Source of the DNA: a virus
Length of the DNA: 59,695 nucleotides
Strand: one strand, 5' to 3'
Virus record (IMG/VR): IMGVR_UViG_3300009285_000006
Coordinates: 1-59,695 of that record
Both the position numbers and the translations under genes were made by a program. This document shows, piece after piece, positions 47,483 through 53,439 of the stretch. How positions within the stretch are numbered: position 1 is the first letter of the stretch; the number at the start of each line of letters is the position of its first letter. The notes under the pieces were generated by a model, which was not told the origin of the DNA, ran no database searches, and was given only the letters and a program-made list of their open reading frames with translations.

Positions 47483-48013
47483 ATGGACGAGCTAGGGGTG
47501 CACTGCCATCACGATGTACTCCTCGAGATCGTAACCAGCTTCGAGAAGCGCGTGGAATATATCCGCGCCAATAAGCCCGCATCGGAAATCCCGCTCCGCC
47601 TGAGGCTGTTTCAACTCATCCCGCCTGAGCGCCTCCCCGCCGCGCTGGGGGAGACACGGGACGAGGGCAGACGCCTGTGGACCGAGGGCAACCGCCTACG
47701 GGACGAGGGCAGCCGCCTGTGGGCCGAGGGCAGACGCCTACGTGCCGAGGGCGACCGCCTGTGGATCGAGGGCGACCGCCTACGGGCTGAGGACAACCGC
47801 CTGTGGATCGAGGGTGACCGCCTGTGGGCCGAGGGCACCCGGCTGTGGACCGAGGGCAACCGCCTACGGTCCGAGGGCAACCGCCTACGGGACGAGGGCA
47901 TTGCTGCGCACATGCCGGCACTACTCGCGCTCCATGCCGCGCTTTGCCCCGATTGCCCGTGGGATGGGAAAACCATCTTCACTCACCAGAACCAGGATGG
48001 CACGTGGTATTGA
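47483..48013 (+). CDS. Heptad-repeat protein, paralogue of the gene at 7852-8382
   Basis: 176 residues, exactly the length of its paralogue. Residues 1-63 (HCHHDVLLEIVTSFEKRVEY, PLRLRLFQLIPPERL) and 141-176 (AAHMPALLALHAALCPDCPW, DGKTIF) match it closely; the middle, 64-140, is eleven heptads such as RLWAEGR and RLRAEGD. Preceded by hairpin 4. Two copies under different control suggest dosage or timing differences, or hetero-oligomers. Confidence 0.8.
   Translation: MDELGVHCHHDVLLEIVTSFEKRVEYIRANKPASEIPLRLRLFQLIPPERLPAALGETRDEGRRLWTEGNRLRDEGSRLWAEGRRLRAEGDRLWIEGDRLRAEDNRLWIEGDRLWAEGTRLWTEGNRLRSEGNRLRDEGIAAHMPALLALHAALCPDCPWDGKTIFTHQNQDGTWY
47672..47902 (+). repeat. Eleven tandem 21-bp repeats in the second heptad-repeat gene
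   Basis: The units encode RL(W/R)xE(G/D)x heptads. Compared with the array at 7978-8187 the number and order of units differ, so the arrays have expanded independently. Confidence 0.8.
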
Positions 48014-48040
48014 TCGTGCCTGACCCTGGCAAAACCCAAC

Positions 48041-48060
48041 CAGTCCGAGGCCGAGCGTTA
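48041..48060 (+). repeat. Degenerate leader copy with the hairpin loop deleted
   Basis: CAGTCCGAGGCCGAGCGTTA matches the module on both sides of the loop but lacks the TCGCG segment, so no GNRA hairpin can form. The gene behind it still has AGAAGGAGAAACGGAG before its ATG. Confidence 0.7.
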
Positions 48061-48075
48061 GAAGGAGAAACGGAG

Positions 48076-48477
48076 ATGAAAATCAGCACTGTATGTTGCG
48101 AAGCTGATCTCTTTGTTGAGGCAGTACCAGTCAGATGCAGTCAACATACTCACCATAACATCTGGCTACGTCGGTCTAAAACTGGTTGGATGCTTTGGAG
48201 GCGGGGTTGTCCCCCTGGTGAAGGGTGGGAGAGAAGCTTCCCCACCTACCAGGAAGCGAGGGACTACTGTTCCCCCGTAGAAATGCCCGAAACCGAGGAG
48301 GAGTTTGATACTCTCCTCAGTTTCAGCTACCGGGCCTCAGTTTTACGCGCTCACCTGAGCGCGCAAGATTCAAGAGCCCAATATTTACAACCCGGACAAG
48401 TTCTAACGTTGGAACGGTTGGAACGGTTGGAACTGTTTGAGGCTGCGCCGCGAGGCGAAGGCAACCCGCCTACGTGA
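48076..48477 (+). CDS. Hypothetical protein (133 aa)
   Basis: MKISTVCCEADLFVEAVPVR... then WLRRSKTGWMLWRRGCPPGE is followed by a helical region (FDTLLSFSYRASVLRAHLSA). No family is known. It is the only array gene whose leader hairpin is broken. ATG 48076 follows AAGGAGAAACGGAG. Confidence 0.6.
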   Translation: MKISTVCCEADLFVEAVPVRCSQHTHHNIWLRRSKTGWMLWRRGCPPGEGWERSFPTYQEARDYCSPVEMPETEEEFDTLLSFSYRASVLRAHLSAQDSRAQYLQPGQVLTLERLERLELFEAAPRGEGNPPT

Positions 48478-48538
48478 GTGGGCGCTAGTCCCCTGACATC
48501 CTGCCTCTTCAGGGGCAGGCGTTAGCGGAGTAGCCAGT

Positions 48539-48554
48539 CCGGTCGTGAGGCCGG
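48539..48554 (+). repeat. GNRA leader hairpin 5 (loop GTGA)
   Basis: CCGGTC-GTGA-GGCCGG followed by GCGTTGGAGAAGGAGATGGG and ATG 48578. Confidence 0.85.
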
Positions 48555-48577
48555 GCGTTGGAGAAGGAGATGGGGAA

Positions 48578-48754
48578 ATGAACATGATCGAGAGCCCAAC
48601 AGAGACCTACTGCCAATTTCCCAAAGCACACAGGGAAATTCCTGTGTGCTGGGATTCCTCCGGCAATGCTCTCGCCTGGGAGGACGGTCCGGCAGACGCT
48701 ATCTTCCTAGTTTGCAACCTACCAGTGCAGAGAGAACCACTAGAGAGCATCTAG
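48578..48754 (+). CDS. Hypothetical microprotein (58 aa)
   Basis: MNMIESPTETYCQFPKAHRE... then IPVCWDSSGNALAWEDG is short, acidic and strand-rich, with no recognised domain. Two Cys/His pairs are too spaced for a typical finger. Preceded by hairpin 5. Confidence 0.55.
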   Translation: MNMIESPTETYCQFPKAHREIPVCWDSSGNALAWEDGPADAIFLVCNLPVQREPLESI

Positions 48755-48769
48755 CTCAACGAAGCCAGT

Positions 48770-48785
48770 CCGGTCGAGAGGCCGG
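48770..48785 (+). repeat. GNRA leader hairpin 6 (loop GAGA)
   Basis: CCGGTC-GAGA-GGCCGG: the loop differs from its neighbours yet is still GNRA. Followed by GCGTTAGAAGGAGAAGGAC and ATG 48805. Confidence 0.85.
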
Positions 48786-48804
48786 GCGTTAGAAGGAGAA
48801 GGAC

Positions 48805-48975
48805 ATGATTACGAGCAGAATCAGCCAGGAGTATCTGGACGCACTGAACGCACTGAACGCACTGGGTAGCTGCCCGTTGTGCGGCAGCGAGCAGATCGAA
48901 TTGCGATGGAACGATGCGGCGGACCTTACGGGGTACTGCCCGTTGTGTAAGGAGTACTTCGAGGTTCGGGCCTAA
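48805..48975 (+). CDS. Zinc-ribbon microprotein (56 aa)
   Basis: MITSRISQEYLDALNALNAL... then CPLCGSEQIELRWNDA and CPLCKEYF give two CPLC pairs 22 residues apart, a clean zinc ribbon. The LNALNALG stretch comes from a short DNA repeat (ACTGAACGC). ATG 48805 follows hairpin 6 and GAAGGAGAAGG. Confidence 0.75.
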   Translation: MITSRISQEYLDALNALNALGSCPLCGSEQIELRWNDAADLTGYCPLCKEYFEVRA

Positions 48976-48992
48976 GCACGCGCGAAGCCAGT

Positions 48993-49008
48993 CCGGTCGT
49001 GAGGCCGG
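48993..49008 (+). repeat. GNRA leader hairpin 7 (loop GTGA)
   Basis: CCGGTC-GTGA-GGCCGG followed by ACGTTGGACGAAGGAGAGGG and ATG 49032. Confidence 0.85.
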
Positions 49009-49031
49009 ACGTTGGACGAAGGAGAGGGAAA

Positions 49032-49526
49032 ATGGACCGGAACCAAAAGGGGCAGATGTTGCTGAATCCGAACGCGCTGGCTAAACAGGCCGCTGGCACA
49101 CGCTACAGCCGCTACAACGGCGGCTGGATCAAGACCGTGACTGGGCTGAACAAGCTCAACACGGACGGGTATTCCCTACGGGGGGAGTTCCTCAACGAAG
49201 ATCGACTCCAATGGATCAGCCCATCGCTATACTTGGACTGCTCCATATCGGGGAGCCGCAAAAACCAGTCCAGCACGCACAACCTCTTCGTGGTCGATGA
49301 GGAGGGACAAGTCGCTCTTTTAGAAACGATCATCGATGCACGCGATTGGGCGCCACGGCTCTGGCCCGCGATTGAGGAGTACTTGGCCGGTCACGGCCCG
49401 AAGCTCTCCGAGTTGGCACAAAATGAGCGGCAGGAATTCATTATGGTCGCCCGCGCCGCAATGGAAACCCTGACGCCTGAGGAGCGCCAGCAAATATTTC
49501 TCGATATGCTGCCGGGCACTCCATAA
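49032..49526 (+). CDS. Hypothetical protein (164 aa)
   Basis: MDRNQKGQMLLNPNALAKQA..., then RYSRYNGGWIKTVTGLNKLN, and a strand-rich middle (LQWISPSLYLDCSISGSRKN) and helical C-terminus (TPEERQQIFLDML). It is one of the larger array proteins. No family recognised; preceded by hairpin 7. Confidence 0.6.
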   Translation: MDRNQKGQMLLNPNALAKQAAGTRYSRYNGGWIKTVTGLNKLNTDGYSLRGEFLNEDRLQWISPSLYLDCSISGSRKNQSSTHNLFVVDEEGQVALLETIIDARDWAPRLWPAIEEYLAGHGPKLSELAQNERQEFIMVARAAMETLTPEERQQIFLDMLPGTP

Positions 49527-49532
49527 GCCAGT

Positions 49533-49548
49533 CCGGTCGCGAGGCCGG
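49533..49548 (+). repeat. GNRA leader hairpin 8 (loop GCGA)
   Basis: CCGGTC-GCGA-GGCCGG, only six bases after the upstream stop, followed by GCGTTAGAAAGGAGAGGG and ATG 49570. Confidence 0.85.
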
Positions 49549-49569
49549 GCGTTAGAAAGGAGAGGGACA

Positions 49570-49806
49570 ATGGCAGCGGGAGCAGGGTATAAATGCGTAG
49601 GGAGTGTCCGCGGTTCGTGCGGCCACTCTCATCAAACCATCGCAGCAGCCGACAAGTGCATTGCCAGCGACCAGAGGGACTGCGCCCGGGCAGGCGGATA
49701 TAGCGACCGGGTGGTTGTCCCGCCGGGGTACAAATTCCACAACGGGGCCATAGGCCATTGGGAATGGGATCGCGTAGCGCAATTGCAGCGCTTTGTGGAG
49801 GGGTAG
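49570..49806 (+). CDS. Small CGHxH zinc-site protein (78 aa)
   Basis: YKCVGSVRGSCGHSHQTIAA, then ADKCIASD, is paralogous to the protein at 46780-47001. The rest (YKFHNGAIGHWEWDRVAQLQ) has further His/Trp residues. Possibly a zinc-binding host-factor modulator; unproven. Confidence 0.7.
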   Translation: MAAGAGYKCVGSVRGSCGHSHQTIAAADKCIASDQRDCARAGGYSDRVVVPPGYKFHNGAIGHWEWDRVAQLQRFVEG

Positions 49807-49837
49807 GCAACTGGAAGGCCTGCGGAACGAAGCAAGC

Positions 49838-49853
49838 CCGGCTGTGAGGCCGG
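49838..49853 (+). repeat. GNRA leader hairpin 9 (loop GTGA, stem CCGGCT)
   Basis: CCGGCT-GTGA-GGCCGG: relative to the other copies TC becomes CT in the left arm, so one wobble is exchanged for a C-G pair and the last pair becomes the wobble. Pairing is preserved despite two base changes. Confidence 0.85.
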
Positions 49854-49881
49854 ACGTTGGGAGGAGGAGAAAGGACTAGAG

Positions 49882-50163
49882 ATGTTTATCTTCAAGGCCG
49901 GCCAGCCCCTCAACATCAGCGATTACGAGAACCCCTGGCTTCTCGGATTCGAGGCAGGGATAGCTGACGCCCAAGGAAATCCTTGGGCAACGTATGAGCA
50001 ATTCACGGCCAACGCAGACAACGTCGTTGATTCCTACCGCAAATCTCAGAACTGCGTCCTGATGGACGACCCGGACTGTGAAAAGGATTTCGTGAAGGGC
50101 TTTCGCAGCGGCCTCTTCCGCGGGTTTGAGGACGCCAATGACATCGGGGCCGGAGCGGAATAA
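49882..50163 (+). CDS. Hypothetical protein (93 aa)
   Basis: MFIFKAGQPLNISDYENPWL..., then LGFEAGIADAQGNPWATYEQ and DCEKDFVKGFRSGLFRGFED. The 'LGFEAGIADA ... KGFRSGLFRG' pattern repeats a G-F-x-x-G-x helix and resembles small phage proteins with such paired helices. Preceded by hairpin 9. Confidence 0.6.
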   Translation: MFIFKAGQPLNISDYENPWLLGFEAGIADAQGNPWATYEQFTANADNVVDSYRKSQNCVLMDDPDCEKDFVKGFRSGLFRGFEDANDIGAGAE

Positions 50164-50174
50164 CCAAAGCCAGT

Positions 50175-50190
50175 CCGGTCGCGAGGCCGG
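50175..50190 (+). repeat. GNRA leader hairpin 10 (loop GCGA)
   Basis: CCGGTC-GCGA-GGCCGG followed by GCGTTGGAAGGAGAAGGGGA and ATG 50212. Confidence 0.85.
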
Positions 50191-50211
50191 GCGTTGGAAG
50201 GAGAAGGGGAG

Positions 50212-50664
50212 ATGAAGTCCACACGATGTTGGTGGGACGCTACGAATAGAGTTATCACCGTTTACCTCACTCCCCAACAAAAAACGGGGTACTGGTGGGA
50301 GGATGGGGAGCCATCTGACCGCGATTACTTTGAAGCTATGGGCAAAGACCAGATCGTGGCGGACATGGAATCCGGCCCGTACACCATAAATATCGTGCAG
50401 GTGCGGAACAAGCTGGCGGCGCAGCCTACGCTGTTGCCAAAGGGAGCACTTGTGGACCCACCTGCACCTAGCCTCCCGCCCCATAATTGCACGCCTGTTT
50501 CTGTGGGTCGGTGGAGCCCGTGGCAACGTTCGCGTCGCTACATTTTCAGGACATGTAGCTGCGGGCACGTGTACCGCTTAGGCCGAGTAGTCAGTCCGGT
50601 CGTGAGGCCGGGCGTTGGAATGAGAGGGGACGATGGTTACAACTACAACTACAGAAATCCGTAG
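50212..50664 (+). CDS. Hypothetical protein reading through the next leader hairpin (150 aa)
   Basis: MKSTRCWWDATNRVITVYLT..., then YFEAMGKDQIVADMESGPYT and YIFRTCSCGHVYRLG. The frame then continues through hairpin 11 and 32 bases into the next gene (SPVVRPGVGMRGDDG is hairpin and leader sequence). The original stop was probably lost; functional sequence likely ends near residue 125. CSCGH could bind metal. Confidence 0.55.
   Translation: MKSTRCWWDATNRVITVYLTPQQKTGYWWEDGEPSDRDYFEAMGKDQIVADMESGPYTINIVQVRNKLAAQPTLLPKGALVDPPAPSLPPHNCTPVSVGRWSPWQRSRRYIFRTCSCGHVYRLGRVVSPVVRPGVGMRGDDGYNYNYRNP
50596..50611 (+). repeat. GNRA leader hairpin 11 (loop GTGA)
   Basis: CCGGTC-GTGA-GGCCGG followed by GCGTTGGAATGAGAGGGGAC and ATG 50633. 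It lies inside the extended frame of the previous gene. Confidence 0.85.
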
Positions 50665-51466
50665 CTGGCCAATAACGCACGGCTGGCACACTAGCCCCGG
50701 CGGCCAGCGCGTGAGCCTGGGGGACGGCGTGAGCCTGGGGGACGGCGTGCGCCTGGGGAACAACGTGAGCCTGGGGAACGGCGTGAGCCTGGAGAACAAC
50801 GTGAGCCTGGGGAACGGCGTGAGCCTGGGGAACAACGTGAGCCTGGGGGACGGCGTGCGCCTGGGGGACGGCGTGAGCCTGGGGAACAACGTGAGCCTGG
50901 GGAACAACGTGAGCATGGGGGACGGCGTGAGCCTGGGGAACAACGTGAGCCTGGGGAACTACGTGAGCCTGGGAGACGGCGTGAGCCTGGGGGACGGCGT
51001 GAGCCTGGGGAACAACGTGAGCCTGGGGAACAACGTGAGCCTGGGGGACGGCGTGCGCCTGGGGAACAACGTGAGCCTGGGGAACGGCGTGCGCCTGGGA
51101 GACGGCGTGACTAGCGAGGCATTGAACGAATGTTTCCGCCAAGCGTACCTCTCTGGTTCAGAAACCCACATCTTTTGGAAATGGGTGACTCCTGCCCGGA
51201 AGTCCCCCAATTTCGATGGGGGTACGGTGCTGACGTACGCGCAGGAAGCCGTCGTCGAGGCGGAGGCCGTAGTGAGCGATCAGCAGTGCGCGGCGGGGCT
51301 GCATGTGCTGCGTCCCGGATACCGGCCGGAATGGGTGGGACTGTGCGCCCCTGGCCACGATCTGATTTGCCTGCGGGTGGAAGTGGCCAGCGCGGATATT
51401 CTGTTTGCCGGCCTACCTACGATGGACGCGAAGGTCCGGGTGCAGAGACTCAAGGTGCTGGATTAA
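50633..51466 (+). CDS. Left-handed beta-helix hexapeptide-repeat protein (277 aa)
   Basis: Residues 27-158 are 22 uninterrupted hexapeptides such as VSLGDG, VSLGNN and VRLGDG, matching the (LIV)-G-x-x-(STAV)-x pattern of left-handed parallel beta helices; 22 hexads give about seven coils. The C-terminal 119 residues (AGLHVLRPGYRPEWVGLCAP, then DLICLRVEVASADILFAGLP) form a separate strand-rich domain with similarity in style to phage DUF7666-like domains, which is uncertain. No catalytic His as in acyltransferases is seen, so a structural or binding role is likelier. Confidence 0.75.
   Translation: MVTTTTTEIRSWPITHGWHTSPGGQRVSLGDGVSLGDGVRLGNNVSLGNGVSLENNVSLGNGVSLGNNVSLGDGVRLGDGVSLGNNVSLGNNVSMGDGVSLGNNVSLGNYVSLGDGVSLGDGVSLGNNVSLGNNVSLGDGVRLGNNVSLGNGVRLGDGVTSEALNECFRQAYLSGSETHIFWKWVTPARKSPNFDGGTVLTYAQEAVVEAEAVVSDQQCAAGLHVLRPGYRPEWVGLCAPGHDLICLRVEVASADILFAGLPTMDAKVRVQRLKVLD
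50711..51106 (+). repeat. 22 tandem 18-bp repeats encoding the beta helix
   Basis: The units are near-identical, for example GTGAGCCTGGGGAACAAC and GTGAGCCTGGGGGACGGC. Codon use is almost constant, so the array is young or is homogenised; it is prone to slippage and to assembly error in copy number. Confidence 0.85.
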
Positions 51467-51490
51467 AAACTATACGGTTTTCACGGGAAC

Positions 51491-51506
51491 CCGGTCGTGA
51501 GGCCGG
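51491..51506 (+). repeat. GNRA leader hairpin 12 (loop GTGA)
   Basis: CCGGTC-GTGA-GGCCGG, with an extra outer C-G pair, followed by GCGTTAAA-GGAGAAGAAAA and GTG 51526. It is the last copy of the module. Confidence 0.85.
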
Positions 51507-51525
51507 GCGTTAAAGGAGAAGAAAA

Positions 51526-52098
51526 GTGAGCTACAACATGACGACCCTAACCACCACGCTCCGGCTGCTCCGGCAGCACGACGCGTGCACTAATCGGTAC
51601 CCCCACCTGCGCTCGGCCCTGGGGCCACACTACAGCCACGACCGCCCCATCACGCTCCTGCAAATCCTGGACCTGAACGGCCTGGATGACGCGCTCTGGG
51701 CGTTGCGGGCCGTACCGGCGGAACAAGAACAGGAGCGAGACCGTTTCGCCCGCGTGCTGGCCTGCGACTACGCGGAGCATGTGCTGCCGATTTTCGAGGC
51801 CCTCTGCCCTCACGACAGCCGACCGCGGGAGGCTATCGCAGTGGCCCGACGCTTCGCCGCCGCCGAGGCCAGCAGGGAAGAACTCGACGCCGCCGAGTCC
51901 GCCGCCAGGTCCGCCTGGTCCGCCGCCGAGTCCGCCGCCAGGTCCGCCTGGTCCGCCGCCGAGTCCGCCGCCGAGTCCGCCTGGTTTGCCGCCGAGTACG
52001 CCGCCGAGTCCGCCTGGTACGCCGAGTACGCCGCCGAGTCCGCCTGGTACGCCGAGCGAGCATGGCAGGAAGCCCGCCTGAGGGAGATATTGTCATGA
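51526..52098 (+). CDS. Imm5-like putative immunity-family protein with Ala-rich tail (190 aa)
   Basis: LRLLRQHDACTNRYPHLRSA, then ILDLNGLDDALWALRAV, HVLPIFEALCPHDSRPREAI and AVARRFAAAEASREELDAAE are in the order of the small family annotated as putative immunity proteins (Imm5-like) in phages and bacteria. The last 60 residues are repeats such as AESAARSAW and AEYAAESAW, forming a helix. The role in phage is unclear. GTG start follows hairpin 12 and GGAGAAG. Confidence 0.7.
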   Translation: MSYNMTTLTTTLRLLRQHDACTNRYPHLRSALGPHYSHDRPITLLQILDLNGLDDALWALRAVPAEQEQERDRFARVLACDYAEHVLPIFEALCPHDSRPREAIAVARRFAAAEASREELDAAESAARSAWSAAESAARSAWSAAESAAESAWFAAEYAAESAWYAEYAAESAWYAERAWQEARLREILS

Positions 52099-52334
52099 CC
52101 CGCCTTCAAGAAACTCACGCCCAGCCCCGGCCGATCTGCCCCAACCCAACCTGCGCCCGCCCGATGTGGAGCCGGGGCCTGGAGTGGCGCGGGATGGGGG
52201 CCAACCGGCACGCCAGCCGGGTTTGGAGCTGTCCCAAGTGCGGCCGGATGCGCACGATCCGGCTGGATGAAGTCGAAATGCTCGAAGCATTGTTGAAGAA
52301 GGAGGCGCAACTTGACCATCACGCCAAACGCTAG
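52095..52334 (+). CDS. Zinc-ribbon protein (79 aa)
   Basis: CPNPTCARPMWSRGLEWRG..., then VWSCPKCGRMRTI is a four-Cys zinc ribbon that ends in a helix (EVEMLEALLKKEAQ). ATG 52095 overlaps the upstream TGA as ATGA. From here on genes are coupled directly and have no hairpin leader. Confidence 0.7.
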   Translation: MTRLQETHAQPRPICPNPTCARPMWSRGLEWRGMGANRHASRVWSCPKCGRMRTIRLDEVEMLEALLKKEAQLDHHAKR

Positions 52335-52515
52335 CAACAGCATCACGATTGACACAGAGGAGGGGCGGTACCTCATCACAGACGGCGAATTTGGCCTCTT
52401 TGTGCGGGAGGCAAACTCCCTGCGCATGACCGTTACGATTCGCAAGCCCGCCTCGCTGGACATCGACCACGAACAGTCAGCCTACTCTGTTCAGATCAGG
52501 AGGGAGAAACCATGA
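52312..52515 (+). CDS. Hypothetical beta-rich protein (67 aa)
   Basis: TTG 52312 has AAGGAGG seven bases upstream. The product MTITPNASNSITIDTEEGRY... then LRMTVTIRKPASLDIDHEQS is all-beta. Overlaps both neighbours. No recognised domain. Confidence 0.6.
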   Translation: MTITPNASNSITIDTEEGRYLITDGEFGLFVREANSLRMTVTIRKPASLDIDHEQSAYSVQIRREKP

Positions 52516-52769
52516 CATTCCGACAGGCAATCAAGGCCGCACTCTCGGTGCTGGCCCCAGTGGAAGGCGCAGAGGTAACGTGGGAGCACAGGCCCCCAAG
52601 CGCCACCAGCCAGGGAAACTTCATCTCGCGCGACGAGGCGGGAGAGGTGCAGATGAACTACAACCACTACCAAGATCTCGAAGAGGCCGCGGCTGAGTTT
52701 GCCGCGGCCATTGCGTTCGACCGGGCAATGGAAGCGATAGAGACCGCGAAGATGAAGGAGACGAAATGA
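52512..52769 (+). CDS. Hypothetical protein (85 aa)
   Basis: MTFRQAIKAALSVLAPVEGA..., then YQDLEEAAAEFAAAIAFDRA is mostly helical and acidic. ATG overlaps the preceding stop as ATGA and GGAGGGAGAA precedes it. Not recognised. Confidence 0.6.
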   Translation: MTFRQAIKAALSVLAPVEGAEVTWEHRPPSATSQGNFISRDEAGEVQMNYNHYQDLEEAAAEFAAAIAFDRAMEAIETAKMKETK

Positions 52770-52996
52770 AATACCTGTGGACCATTGAGGCCATGAACTC
52801 CATCGGGAGCAACCAGGGCATGGGGGCCGCGGCCCTGGTTGCCATCGCGGAGCGCCTGGGCCGTATCGCCGAACTCATGCAAGCCGCGCAGGAGCAGGCC
52901 GCCACCATCAGAGAGGAAGAACTGAGCAGACAACGTTTCCTGCGAGAAATCGGCAAGTGCCGTAACCCCGAGCACAAAGAAGGCAGTGAGCCATGA
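52766..52996 (+). CDS. Hypothetical helical protein (76 aa)
   Basis: ALVAIAERLGRIAELMQAAQ, then EEELSRQRFLREIGKC is amphipathic helix; the 25 N-terminal residues contain glycine-rich SIGSNQGMGAA. Coupled by ATGA overlaps on both sides. No family. Confidence 0.6.
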   Translation: MKYLWTIEAMNSIGSNQGMGAAALVAIAERLGRIAELMQAAQEQAATIREEELSRQRFLREIGKCRNPEHKEGSEP

Positions 52997-53211
52997 GCAC
53001 TGAGCTTGAGATCATCACCTATCAGCAATGGGACGCTGCCGTAAGCCGGGCAGTTAATGCCGAGATGAAGGGCAACCATCGAGCCATGACTCATAGTAGC
53101 GTCTGCAACCGAACGCACCGCTACATCGTGGAGATCAGAGACGGAGAGCGAACCATGGTTCTGAAGGCTGGATGGAGACAGGCAATCAAGCTGGCAGCAA
53201 TAGCCACGTAG
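52993..53211 (+). CDS. Hypothetical protein, last gene of the plus operon (72 aa)
   Basis: MSTELEIITYQQWDAAVSRA... then RYIVEIRDGERTMVLKAGWR is a small alpha/beta protein. It ends 12 bases before the shared terminator. Not recognised. Confidence 0.6.
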   Translation: MSTELEIITYQQWDAAVSRAVNAEMKGNHRAMTHSSVCNRTHRYIVEIRDGERTMVLKAGWRQAIKLAAIAT

Positions 53212-53223
53212 ACCCCAAACACG

Positions 53224-53255
53224 AGAGGCCCGGCTACCAGTTTAGCCGGGCCTCT
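53224..53255. terminator. Bidirectional terminator between convergent operons
   Basis: AGAGGCCCGGCTA and its exact complement form a 13-bp stem with a 6-base loop. It separates the plus operon (last stop at 53211) from the minus run (last stop at 53242) and overlaps the end of the minus gene. No T-run on either side, but stem strength and position support termination. Confidence 0.7.
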
Positions 53256-53439
53256 GCGCGTCCGGCATCAGCCGAGGTTGCCGCTCCACTATCACAGACT
53301 CAATCTCCTGTAGCGTCGGCATCCGGCGGCGGAACTGCAACACCGGGTGTGCCGGGCAGTGAAGCCAGCTCACGACCACGCCCCCGCGCTGACCCACGCG
53401 GCACCCACATGGATAGTAGTCGTCGCGTAGTTCGGTCAC
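53242..53439 (-). CDS. Cys/His small protein, last gene of the minus run (65 aa)
   Basis: VTELRDDYYPCGCRVGQRGG..., then VSWLHCPAHPVLQF holds CGC and CPAH, a likely zinc site. GTG 53439 overlaps the methyltransferase TGA as GTGA and is preferred to the ATG at 53478. Function unknown. Confidence 0.6.
   Translation of the reverse strand: MTELRDDYYPCGCRVGQRGGVVVSWLHCPAHPVLQFRRRMPTLQEIESVIVERQPRLMPDAQRPG

Noticed and set aside
46483-51506. CRISPR array
   Set aside because: The repeats are short hairpins spaced 140-830 bases apart with genes between them, and each is tied to a start codon. There are no uniform spacers and no cas genes.
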